Shown here: piece by piece, positions 10,634 through 17,146 of the stretch | Numbering within the stretch: position 1 is the stretch's first letter | Layout of the letters: every line of letters begins with the position of its first letter | Assembly (NCBI GenBank): GCA_964614915.1 | Contig: CAZTNC010000020.1 | Span: 1-64,000, forward strand | Source: WTFY01 sp964614915 | Lineage (GTDB): Bacteria > Pseudomonadota > Gammaproteobacteria > UBA4575 | DNA: 64,000 bases | Direction of reading: 5' to 3' | Made by a program: the position numbers and the translations under genes | The notes under the pieces: model-generated | The model's database searches: none | Told to the model about the DNA's origin: nothing | The model's input: the letters and a program-made list of their open reading frames with translations, nothing else

Positions 10634-10887
10634 GCTACGAATGGCATGACATCCTGGGCAATCTCGGTGTGTCCTTCATCGTCGGAACCTACATCCTTCT
10701 GCAAATGGAGCGCATGAGCAGTGCGAGCTTTACCTATTCAATTCTGAATGCACTCGGGGCATTCTTCGTCATCATCTCGCTGCTGCACAACTTCAATCTG
10801 TCAGGAATCATTGTCCAGAGTTTCTGGGCGGGGATCAGTGTCCTCGGGGTCATCCGGCAGTGGAGGCTGAGGTACCTGCCACCCTGA
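10630..10887 (+). CDS. CBU_0592-like small membrane protein, copy 2
   Basis: 85 residues, the same length as the preceding gene and similar along its whole length (both begin MSYEWHDILGNLGVSFI). I place the start at the ATG overlapping the upstream stop because it aligns exactly with copy 1. Differences are conservative in the first two helices and larger in the last (IVQSFWAGISVLGVIRQW). Tandem paralogues translated in a coupled way suggest a hetero-oligomer or a dosage effect; the function of the family is unknown. Confidence 0.75.
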   Translation: MSYEWHDILGNLGVSFIVGTYILLQMERMSSASFTYSILNALGAFFVIISLLHNFNLSGIIVQSFWAGISVLGVIRQWRLRYLPP

Positions 10888-11098
10888 CGGCCCTGATATT
10901 CTTGATCTTCCTTTAATTTAACATAATATACATTATGCGAAGTTATAGATCAGGTCAGACTTCAGATGCTTCCAATCTGCGTCCTCCAGGCTCATACCCG
11001 CTCCAGAGCTAAGTTAGTAAAAGCCTCCTCCTTCGAATTATTCAGGCCTTGGTCTTTCGCTTGTCCTGGATGGTGCATCCGTGCCCTACCAGAATGCA

Positions 11099-11115
11099 GC
11101 GTGATCAGATCACGC
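11099..11115. promoter_or_regulatory. 17-bp perfect palindrome, candidate enhancer site
   Basis: GCGTGATCAGATCACGC is a perfect inverted repeat centred on one base, about 77 bp upstream of the start point predicted from the sigma-54 promoter. That spacing is right for a bacterial enhancer-binding protein. Its core also resembles the TGTGA/TCACA half-sites of CRP, which is an alternative. Confidence 0.5.
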
Positions 11116-11158
11116 GCCAAAATTCACCCGATCTTGCCCCTTTCTGTTACCCGACGGC

Positions 11159-11174
11159 TGGCACACTAATTGCT
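11159..11174 (+). promoter_or_regulatory. Sigma-54 (RpoN) promoter
   Basis: TGGCACACTAATTGCT matches the -24/-12 consensus TGGCAC-N5-TTGCW, with the invariant GG (11160-11161) and GC (11172-11173) at the required spacing. Transcription should begin near 11184, giving a leader of about 44 nt before the ATG at 11228. Confidence 0.75.
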
Positions 11175-11227
11175 TCATCAATCGTGTATCGAAGAATTTT
11201 GAAGCCGCTATACGTTTGGAGGCACCA

Positions 11228-11395
11228 ATGAAGTACCTAGACTCCCGCTTGTATGTGTTTGCAATTGTTCTGGCATGTGTCATGGCATCTGCATCCCTGC
11301 TTACAGGGCATTCGAACAGCCTGAGAGATAGCGAGGACTATGCCATGGCAGAGCCATTTTCGACGGTTTACCATCGAATGCATCATCCTTTGTAG
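11228..11395 (+). CDS. Small exported or membrane-anchored peptide (55 aa)
   Basis: The ATG sits 5 nt after a strong GGAGG ribosome site and downstream of the sigma-54 promoter, which is why I accept this short gene. Residues about 7-27 (LYVFAIVLACVMASASLL) form a signal or membrane segment. The remaining ~28 residues are polar and end in TVYHRMHHPL, a His/Met-rich tail that could bind a metal. I recognise no family. Codon use is ordinary. It lies just before the methionine-repeat gene but has its own promoter. Confidence 0.55.
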   Translation: MKYLDSRLYVFAIVLACVMASASLLTGHSNSLRDSEDYAMAEPFSTVYHRMHHPL

Positions 11396-11490
11396 GCAAT
11401 ATAAGCAATCGTTATCTCTATATTAAATATATCTAATAGTATTTTATTAAAATTATATTAGAATATTCTTATATTTTAAATATCTTTAAG
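11396..11490. other. Extremely AT-rich upstream region
   Basis: This ~95-bp stretch is almost entirely A and T in a window that is otherwise GC-rich. It contains many TATAAT/TAATAT-like words, so a -10 element for the following gene is likely but cannot be singled out. Such tracts are also typical binding ground for nucleoid proteins. Confidence 0.6.
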
Positions 11491-11507
11491 GCTATGAGGT
11501 TCCACAA

Positions 11508-12110
11508 ATGAAAATTTCAAAACTTGCTTATTCAGTTTTGGCAGGCATTTTGATGCTGAGCATCGTTCCCGTTTTTGGTGAGGTATCCAAAGATGAACAG
11601 CCTGCTGTAAAAGAATCCGTCCCTTCATGTTCAGTGCATGCTGCATTCACTGATCCTGCGGTGATGGCAGCCACCATGGCTGACCCTGTCAAATTCAATG
11701 AATTCATGATTGCAGTCAACAACCCTGCTACTGCGCAGGCACTCATGAACTGCTCCATGGATCCCAAGCAATGGTCTGCATGGGCTGTTAACTTCAGTGA
11801 TCCTGGCAAGTTGATGGGGGCTATGGCACCGTTCATGAACCCGCAGCTGTATGCGAACTGGATGACCGCTGCCATGAACCCGCAGACCTACCAGTTCATG
11901 TACGCTTACATGAACCCGGCCTTTTATTCGCAGTGGATGGCAGCAGCCATGAATCCTCAGTTCTATCAGCCGATGTACAAGATGGCTGATCCGAAATGGC
12001 AGCAAGAGTCTACAGCATGGATGATGGATCCCAGCGTGTACGCCAACATGTTCAGCTCCTTCTATCCCCCTGTTGTAGCAGATGCTTCTGCTTCCACGGC
12101 CGCAGAGTAA
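11508..12110 (+). CDS. Exported (D/N)P-repeat methionine-rich protein
   Basis: 200 residues. A signal peptide covers about residues 1-24. From residue 49 to 175 there are eleven DP or NP dipeptides, ten of the intervals being 10-13 residues and most exactly 13 (49, 59, 72, 85, 98, 111, 124, 136, 149, 161, 174). The unit is roughly M-(D/N)-P-x-x-(Y/W/F)-x-x-x-M-x-x-A. Two Cys (41 and 82) lie near the N-terminus. A GAGG ribosome site precedes the ATG. The same style of repeat occurs in two other exported proteins encoded at 15197-17016. I know of no described family; periplasmic location is inferred from the signal peptide. Confidence 0.85.
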   Translation: MKISKLAYSVLAGILMLSIVPVFGEVSKDEQPAVKESVPSCSVHAAFTDPAVMAATMADPVKFNEFMIAVNNPATAQALMNCSMDPKQWSAWAVNFSDPGKLMGAMAPFMNPQLYANWMTAAMNPQTYQFMYAYMNPAFYSQWMAAAMNPQFYQPMYKMADPKWQQESTAWMMDPSVYANMFSSFYPPVVADASASTAAE

Positions 12111-12198
12111 GGCAGAAGGATCTCAGCTTTTGCAGGAAGCAACTGGAGTGTACTGACTCCCTGGAACCGGAGTAGAAGTTTCACTCCACCCAATCATC

Positions 12199-12230
12199 AA
12201 AGCCCTGATCAACTGATCGGGGCTTTTTTT
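12199..12230 (+). terminator. Intrinsic terminator of the repeat-protein gene
   Basis: The stem pairs AAAGCCCTGATC with GATCGGGGCTTT around a 4-nt loop and runs into seven T residues. It lies 89 bp after the stop and would also oppose the SirB2-like gene on the other strand. Confidence 0.85.
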
Positions 12231-12287
12231 GTGCATGGTTTGCTCGAATGACAGGTGCCTTGCCTGACCACCTTCAGTTGCCGGCGG

Positions 12288-12671
12288 CTATATTGGGAAA
12301 GCACTCTTGCTGAATGCGACCAGAACCATATAGGCATAGACGACTAAGGCCAGAGTCCAGGCGGTTACTCGAATCTGCATCGTCTTCCCCCGGTTCAGTG
12401 CAATGATCCCAAGCAGGATGTAGACCACCAGTGCAACAATCTTCGCATTGATCCACGATGAAGGCCCCGGATACTGAGATGTGATGACTACCAGCGCAAT
12501 GGCTGAGACCAGCAAAAGCGAATCGTTGACATGAGGCGTCACCCTGACCCAACGTTGCTGCAGCAGGGGCGATGATTGCATCATCCAGACACCGCGTACC
12601 AGAAACCCTGCAATTGAAATAAATACAGTGCTGATATGGATAAACAGCAAAACCCCGTAGCTACTCATCAT
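12288..12671 (-). CDS. SirB2-family inner-membrane protein
   Basis: 127 residues with four hydrophobic helices. LLFIHISTVFISIAGFLVRG at the N-terminus, RVTPHVNDSLLL in the middle and INAKIVALVVYILLGIIAL are the family's conserved blocks, with His residues in helices 1 and 2. The start is preceded by AGGAG at 8 nt. SirB2-like proteins are small membrane proteins of unknown biochemical role, sometimes next to respiratory genes. It is divergent from soxY. Confidence 0.85.
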   Translation of the reverse strand: MMSSYGVLLFIHISTVFISIAGFLVRGVWMMQSSPLLQQRWVRVTPHVNDSLLLVSAIALVVITSQYPGPSSWINAKIVALVVYILLGIIALNRGKTMQIRVTAWTLALVVYAYMVLVAFSKSAFPI

Positions 12672-12893
12672 TTTCTAACTCCTGGCGGGCCGCCGATGCT
12701 GGACTCCCCTATTCTCCTGCTTCTGGATGGACATCAGGAAACTATCTGAGCCGATAAATGTCCAAATGTATTAGCACATCTCGGGGCTTACATAGTAAAA
12801 TATGCACAGGTCGTTTTGCTGTAATACGAATTGTCAGTGCGTGTCAGGCAGCATACTACACTACCCTAGGATCATTTAACTGAAGAGGAATTC

Positions 12894-13349
12894 ATGAGTA
12901 TTTCACGAAGAAGCTTTATTCACCGTTGCTTCTACTCAGGTGTTTTAATACTGGGTCCGGGACTTTTTTCCCGCATTTCAAGGGCGGCTTGGCCGGCAGC
13001 TGCATTTGATGAAACAGAGTACCTGCCTGCCCTCAAGGGTCTTATCGGCGATCAGCCGCTTCTTGAAGGTCACGTTACGATCCAGGCGCCGGAAGTTGCT
13101 GAAAATGGCGCAACCGTGCCTGTCAAGATTTCCACGGACCTGGACAATGTGGAGTGGATCAGTATTTTTGGCGACAAGAACCCAAGGCCCTGGATTTCAA
13201 GATTCTATTTCCACGGCAAGTCCCGACCGTTTGTCTCCACTCGCATCAAGCTGAGGGAAAGCTCTAACGTTGTGGCTATCGTGAAAGCACAAGGCAAACT
13301 GTACAGCGCGAAAAATGCTGTTCGCGTCACGGCAGGCGGTTGCGTCTAG
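12894..13349 (+). CDS. soxY: SoxY, sulfur carrier subunit of the SoxYZ complex
   Basis: 151 residues with a Tat signal (SRRSFIH, residues 4-10). SoxY carries the sulfur intermediate on a Cys on its mobile C-terminal arm in the periplasm. The arm is present (VRVTAGGC, Cys150) but ends GGCV instead of the textbook GGCGG. The core immunoglobulin-like fold motifs VPVKISTDLDNVEWISIF and TRIKLRESSNVVAIV are intact. An AAGAGGAATTC ribosome site precedes the ATG. soxZ follows after 23 bp. soxAX, soxB and soxCD are not in the window. Confidence 0.93.
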   Translation: MSISRRSFIHRCFYSGVLILGPGLFSRISRAAWPAAAFDETEYLPALKGLIGDQPLLEGHVTIQAPEVAENGATVPVKISTDLDNVEWISIFGDKNPRPWISRFYFHGKSRPFVSTRIKLRESSNVVAIVKAQGKLYSAKNAVRVTAGGCV

Positions 13350-13372
13350 ACTCAAGGGAGCAGAGGAAAAAG

Positions 13373-13690
13373 ATGGCTCAAAAACCGATGAAAATCAGGG
13401 CAAAAGCGAAAGATGGCAAAACCACGGTCAAGGCCATCATGTACCACGTCATGGAATCAGGGAGCAGAAAAGATCCCGATACCGGAGAGCTGGTTCCGGC
13501 ACACTTCATCAAGGAAGTTAAAGCGGAGCTCAATGGCGAAGTGATCATCACCGCAGAATGGGGTACAGGCATTTCCAAGAACCCGTACTGGTCATTTGAA
13601 TTTGACGGCGGCAAGCCGGGCGATACCGTCCGGATCAACTGGGTGGACAACCAGGGCCAGTCAGGGGCCGGGGAAGCTCAGATCAAGTAA
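13373..13690 (+). CDS. soxZ: SoxZ, partner of SoxY
   Basis: 105 residues from an ATG preceded by GAGGAAAAAG. The N-terminal RAKAKDGKTTVKAIMYHVME and the PAHFIKEV and GISKNPYWSFEF blocks are diagnostic of SoxZ, which has no signal peptide of its own and is exported with SoxY by the Tat system. An upstream in-frame codon inside soxY is less likely. A hairpin (13692-13714) follows the stop. Confidence 0.95.
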   Translation: MAQKPMKIRAKAKDGKTTVKAIMYHVMESGSRKDPDTGELVPAHFIKEVKAELNGEVIITAEWGTGISKNPYWSFEFDGGKPGDTVRINWVDNQGQSGAGEAQIK

Positions 13691-13691
13691 T

Positions 13692-13714
13692 CGGTCTGCC
13701 GGCAAGTCAGACCG
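13692..13714. terminator. Hairpin between soxZ and the convergent transporter gene
   Basis: CGGTCTG and CAGACCG pair perfectly around a 9-nt loop between two convergent genes. There is no T tract on either side, so it may be a factor-assisted or weak terminator. Confidence 0.4.
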
Positions 13715-13717
13715 CGC

Positions 13718-14863
13718 TCATGTCGCCTGCTTTCTCCAAGGGAGCAGCAGTTCCGAAAGCGAGGTGCTCAACGCCTCCATGAATCCCTTCTCATCCAAGA
13801 TATGGTACTGGACCTTCATGGTGAGGGCGCTGCCGAAAATGATCGAGGTCAGTGCCATGATAGAGCCCATAGCCAGCGTGGACATACCTGTAACGCCCTG
13901 CCCTATCGTGCAACCAAACGAGAGTACCCCGCCGAAACCCATGAGCACAGCACCCACCAGATGGCTGACCATCTCAGACCGGTTGCTGAAGGTCTCTATC
14001 CTGAATGAATTCGACATGACGGCGTAGATGAAGGAGCCGACGACCATTCCCAAGGCTACGGCAATACCGAAATTGATCTGCGCCCCCGTGAAGGTCATCA
14101 AATAGCTGATTGCATTCCCGGTCGGACCTATGAAAGACATCCCTTGGGGGGTGACGGGGTCAAAGTCATCCTGGCCCAGGTATCCTGTGATGTACCATGC
14201 GGCAACCACGCAAGCACCGATCACAACGCCTGCGATGATGTTGTCGAAGCTGCTCCTGAATTCCTTATGCTTGAAGGCATAAGTGATGAATCCCGCGGCT
14301 ACAAGAAAGCCGATGATTTTCCTCAGCCACTCTGTACTCTCAAGCTTCAGGAGTGCGCCCATGTAGCTGATCAGGCTTTGATCCTGGAGCCCCTGGTTTG
14401 TCAGGTCAGCATTGACGGCATATACCCAGTTCAATCGCACCAGCGCCAACAGCCCGCGCATGGTTGTGTAGGCAGTAATGCCCAGCACAAGGATCACGAT
14501 CAGGGCCTTCAGGTTTCCACCACCTACCCGGATCAGGTTGCGCTGGCCGCAGCCTGCGGCAAGCGTCATACCTACACCGAACAGGATGCCACCGAGGATA
14601 TAGCTGAGTATGTACAGATTAGGCGACAGGTAAATCGAAGCATTCAAATCCACCAGGCCCTGGATGAACAGAAACTGGGCCCCCAGGATTGCTATACCGA
14701 TCGCAAGAAACCAGGCTCCCAAGCGCCCTTTGGAACCCATGTTTATGACATCGCTGATCGCCCCCATTGAGCAAAAATGGGTCTTGTTGCCCACAAAACC
14801 AAATATGGCAGCCACTATAAAACCTAATGAGGCTACCAAATGAAGGTTAGAAAATTCTTCCAT
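13718..14863 (-). CDS. YeeE/YedE (TsuA-type) thiosulfate/sulfur-compound transporter
   Basis: 381 residues, entirely membrane-embedded with repeated half-domains. The three cysteines that pass thiosulfate through the YeeE channel have clear counterparts: THFCSMG (Cys31), AAGCGQRN (Cys105) and FGCTIGQG (Cys318). Known members import thiosulfate or related sulfane-sulfur compounds. It is convergent with soxYZ and lies within the sulfur-oxidation island, so import or exchange of sulfur intermediates is the likely role. A TATAAT -10 lies upstream at 14899-14904 on this strand. Confidence 0.92.
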   Translation of the reverse strand: MEEFSNLHLVASLGFIVAAIFGFVGNKTHFCSMGAISDVINMGSKGRLGAWFLAIGIAILGAQFLFIQGLVDLNASIYLSPNLYILSYILGGILFGVGMTLAAGCGQRNLIRVGGGNLKALIVILVLGITAYTTMRGLLALVRLNWVYAVNADLTNQGLQDQSLISYMGALLKLESTEWLRKIIGFLVAAGFITYAFKHKEFRSSFDNIIAGVVIGACVVAAWYITGYLGQDDFDPVTPQGMSFIGPTGNAISYLMTFTGAQINFGIAVALGMVVGSFIYAVMSNSFRIETFSNRSEMVSHLVGAVLMGFGGVLSFGCTIGQGVTGMSTLAMGSIMALTSIIFGSALTMKVQYHILDEKGFMEALSTSLSELLLPWRKQAT

Positions 14864-15196
14864 GGGGTCTTGAGTAAGATCGGTTAAGGCAGCTTGTAAT
14901 TATACAATGAGAGCTTTCCAAATTCACCACATGGAACCACCTGCAGTAACGTGCGAATTGCATTCAAGCCGCACTTTGCAGGCCATCAATCCTATACAGA
15001 TCCGAGTCGACACAGTCAGATAAACCGGACACCTCCCGCGCACAAGATCTGCAATCATTGTTTAGCAAACAGAGATTTATGGGCTGAACCTAAGATTTCA
15101 AACGAAGCTTTGATTCTCGCCACAAAACGGCATACCGCAAGACAATACGCTGCCTCTCCCGCACTTGGCTGTACGGGCCAAACGTCACATATCGCA
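14864..15196. other. 333-bp intergenic region
   Basis: The left end holds the presumed promoter of the YeeE-type gene (TATAAT at 14899-14904 on the minus strand, with only a weak GTGAAT -35). The right part follows the stop of the methionine-rich cytochrome gene. I see no terminator, RNA gene or credible coding region in it. Confidence 0.5.
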
Positions 15197-15883
15197 CTAT
15201 TGCTGCGGGCTGGGAGTTCCAGTGCCAGGCATGAAGTTCTTCATCATTTCCGACCACTGGTCAAACCACTGCTTTTGCTGCTCGGTGTTGGGAGCCTGCC
15301 CTGCACCTGGCATCGGCGGCATCATGGGATTCCCGCCACCATGCATGGGTATACCGCCCATCATGCCCATCATCGGATTCATCATGTTCATGTACATGGA
15401 CGGATTCATCATGGTCATGGGGTTCATCATTGCCATCGGATTCATCATTGCCATGGGGTTCATCATTGCCATGGGGTTCATCATGGGTCCCATCATGCCC
15501 ATCATCGGGTACATCATGCTCATGTACATGGCTGGATTCATCATGGAACTCATCATATGCGGGTTCATCATGCCCTTGTAGGGTTCCCACATTGCATCCA
15601 TCATGGGTCCGTAGTCCTTCTGGAAACGGGCCACGTCTGCCCCTTCATGACACAGGGCACAGGTAGCAATTGCAGAGGACTGCTGCGGGTTCATCATCAT
15701 GGCCATCATCTGCGCCCAGACATTGGGGTCCATGGATTTTTGCATCGTCGCTGTCATTTCCGCCATGCCGCCTGCAGCGGGCGGTGCTTGCTGTGCCTCT
15801 TCTGCATGGACACCTGCGATACTTGCAACAAAAAGGCAGACTGCAAATACAGCCTGACGGTACAACCTGTCTTGAAATAGCAT
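15197..15883 (-). CDS. Methionine-rich repeat protein with a single c-type haem motif
   Basis: 228 residues. A signal peptide spans about residues 1-27. One DP and one NP unit (52-53 and 65-66) precede a CALCH haem-attachment motif (Cys75, Cys78, His79). Residues 106-175 are 50% methionine (35 of 70), first as NPAMYMSMMYPMMGMM, then as four NPM(A/T)MM hexapeptides, then NPSMYMNMMNPMMGMM. The tail has a MHGGGNPMMPP segment. It is second in a two-gene operon, 38 bp after the DUF302-fusion gene. Covalent haem and export to the periplasm follow from the motif and signal; the methionine region might bind copper, ligate haem iron or absorb oxidants. No known family comes to mind. Confidence 0.85.
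   Translation of the reverse strand: MLFQDRLYRQAVFAVCLFVASIAGVHAEEAQQAPPAAGGMAEMTATMQKSMDPNVWAQMMAMMMNPQQSSAIATCALCHEGADVARFQKDYGPMMDAMWEPYKGMMNPHMMSSMMNPAMYMSMMYPMMGMMGPMMNPMAMMNPMAMMNPMAMMNPMTMMNPSMYMNMMNPMMGMMGGIPMHGGGNPMMPPMPGAGQAPNTEQQKQWFDQWSEMMKNFMPGTGTPSPQQ
15405..15476. repeat. Four tandem 18-bp repeats inside the methionine-rich cytochrome gene
   Basis: Units start at 15405, 15423, 15441 and 15459, for example TTCATCATTGCCATGGGG; the last two are identical and the others differ at one to three positions. Each encodes one NPMAMM-type hexapeptide on the minus strand. Near-identity at synonymous positions suggests recent slippage expansion. Confidence 0.85.
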
Positions 15884-15921
15884 TTGAATACCTACCGGTT
15901 ACTCTGATTAAAAAACTTCAA

Positions 15922-17016
15922 CTAAAAATCTCCCGTTGCAGCCCCTTCCATGATGTACGCAATGGACTCACGAATCCTCACTGCATCTTTACGCAATTCC
16001 TTGCTCAAGTGTGAATTCCTGTTTTGTGCAAAATCCAACCACTGGATATCCCAGTCGAGGGTCATGACCCAGAGTTGTCCGTCCCCATCCTCAATCAATG
16101 AGATCGAGCATGGCAGGAATATCACGAACTCAGGAATGGTGTCCAGAATCTTGCGTGCAACCGCGCCATCACAAAACCGGAACATCTCGACTCGTGCCGA
16201 GGGCTTGCCCGTGACTGCCTCGATTTCCTTCCACAAGGGACTGGAGCCTACGTACTTAAAGTTGACTTCGTTGGCCCGAAGCTTCATTGCCTCCACGGCA
16301 TCGTCCCAGGACACACCTTCATCCACCGGAATTTTCTCAGCCATGATGCTTAGCATGTCACGCATGGAGAGCGGGCTCACCGCCATCGCGGTTTGGAATG
16401 CATTTTTCTTCGCTTCCCGTGATACTCCCGGGGATACCTTGTTTACGGGCCAAGGCCGGTAACTCTGCGTCGGGAATCCCGGGACAGTGATCACCGGCAG
16501 GTGCTCCGGCACTTGCCCTTCCCTGTACGCTGGACTTGCCTGGCCAAACATGCCGAACATCATGTGGGGGTCCATGGACCGCATCATCATATCCATGAAC
16601 TGCATCTGGGTCATGGCATCGACCGGGTAATTGAACATCGGGCTTGCCATGCCCATCATTGGATACATCATGTTCATGTACATGGCCGGGTTCATCATGC
16701 CCATGGGATGAAACAGGTTGAAATTCGATCCTGACATGGCAAGCCAGTTGTTCGGCGGCGAGGATGATGCACTCTTCGGCACTTCCTGGACTCCTGAGTC
16801 ACTGCCGGCATGAGTCGAGCCGGGAGCTTCCGCTGCCGGCGCCTCATCATCCGGTACATCATTAGAATCAGAGACTGCATCCGACCCGCCGTCAACAGAA
16901 CCTGCCACTTCCGACTGGGATGAAACTGAAGCATCAGACGGATCCTGACTCTGCGCGCTGAGCGCGACCGGCCATGTCGCAAAGGCGATTATCAAAACAG
17001 CAACAGTTCGGTACAT
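15922..17016 (-). CDS. Methionine-rich protein with a C-terminal DUF302-like domain
   Basis: 364 residues in three parts. A signal peptide (about 1-21) is followed by an acidic Ser/Asp/Glu/Ala linker to about residue 90. A methionine-rich block lies at about 105-157 (NPAMYMNMMYPMMGM, then QFMDMMMRSMDPHMMFGMFG). From about 235 to 325 comes a domain with the DUF302 pattern: SWDDAVEAMK, a Cys282 in RFCDG, FLPCSISLIEDGDGQLWVMT. DUF302 proteins are common near sulfur-oxidation genes but lack a settled function. The block shares the NPAMYMNMMYPMMGM core with the haem-bearing protein encoded next in the operon, so the two were probably built from one module. Confidence 0.82.
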   Translation of the reverse strand: MYRTVAVLIIAFATWPVALSAQSQDPSDASVSSQSEVAGSVDGGSDAVSDSNDVPDDEAPAAEAPGSTHAGSDSGVQEVPKSASSSPPNNWLAMSGSNFNLFHPMGMMNPAMYMNMMYPMMGMASPMFNYPVDAMTQMQFMDMMMRSMDPHMMFGMFGQASPAYREGQVPEHLPVITVPGFPTQSYRPWPVNKVSPGVSREAKKNAFQTAMAVSPLSMRDMLSIMAEKIPVDEGVSWDDAVEAMKLRANEVNFKYVGSSPLWKEIEAVTGKPSARVEMFRFCDGAVARKILDTIPEFVIFLPCSISLIEDGDGQLWVMTLDWDIQWLDFAQNRNSHLSKELRKDAVRIRESIAYIMEGAATGDF

Positions 17017-17146
17017 ATCAGTGAATCTTCGGTGAGCACAAGTCCCTGTGGGATCGTATAATTTGATACCGTAATCCAGTATACTTTCATACCGCTTGCC
17101 CTGTCATTAGCCTATTTGGGAACAGGACCGCCAGGGAGACTTTTGA
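17017..17146. promoter_or_regulatory. Divergent promoter region of the fcc operon and the methionine-rich operon
   Basis: This 130-bp region separates two divergent operons. On the plus strand TATAAT (17057-17062) and TATACT (17080-17085) are candidate -10 elements, neither with a good -35. The ribosome site AGGGAGA (17133-17139) serves the downstream TTG start. Shared control of both operons is plausible. Confidence 0.4.

Larger units (their letters stand above)
10888..11227. other. 340-bp intergenic region containing a sigma-54 promoter
   Basis: There is no convincing gene on either strand. An AT-rich segment lies near 10910-10945. The right half carries the 17-bp palindrome, the sigma-54 promoter and the ribosome site GGAGG (11218-11222) listed separately, all pointing to the small gene at 11228. 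Confidence 0.6.

Noticed and set aside
15405..15476. CRISPR-like tandem repeats
   Set aside because: Units are 18 bp with no unique spacers and encode protein repeats in frame.
14951..15880. Long plus-strand reading frame coding a His-rich protein opposite the methionine-rich cytochrome gene
   Set aside because: ATG codons read from the other strand are CAT (His), so the His-rich frame is a by-product. It has no ribosome site and no signal peptide, and the minus strand has a haem motif and signal peptide.
16501..16734. Second His-rich plus-strand frame
   Set aside because: Same reason: it mirrors the Met-rich block of the DUF302-fusion gene.
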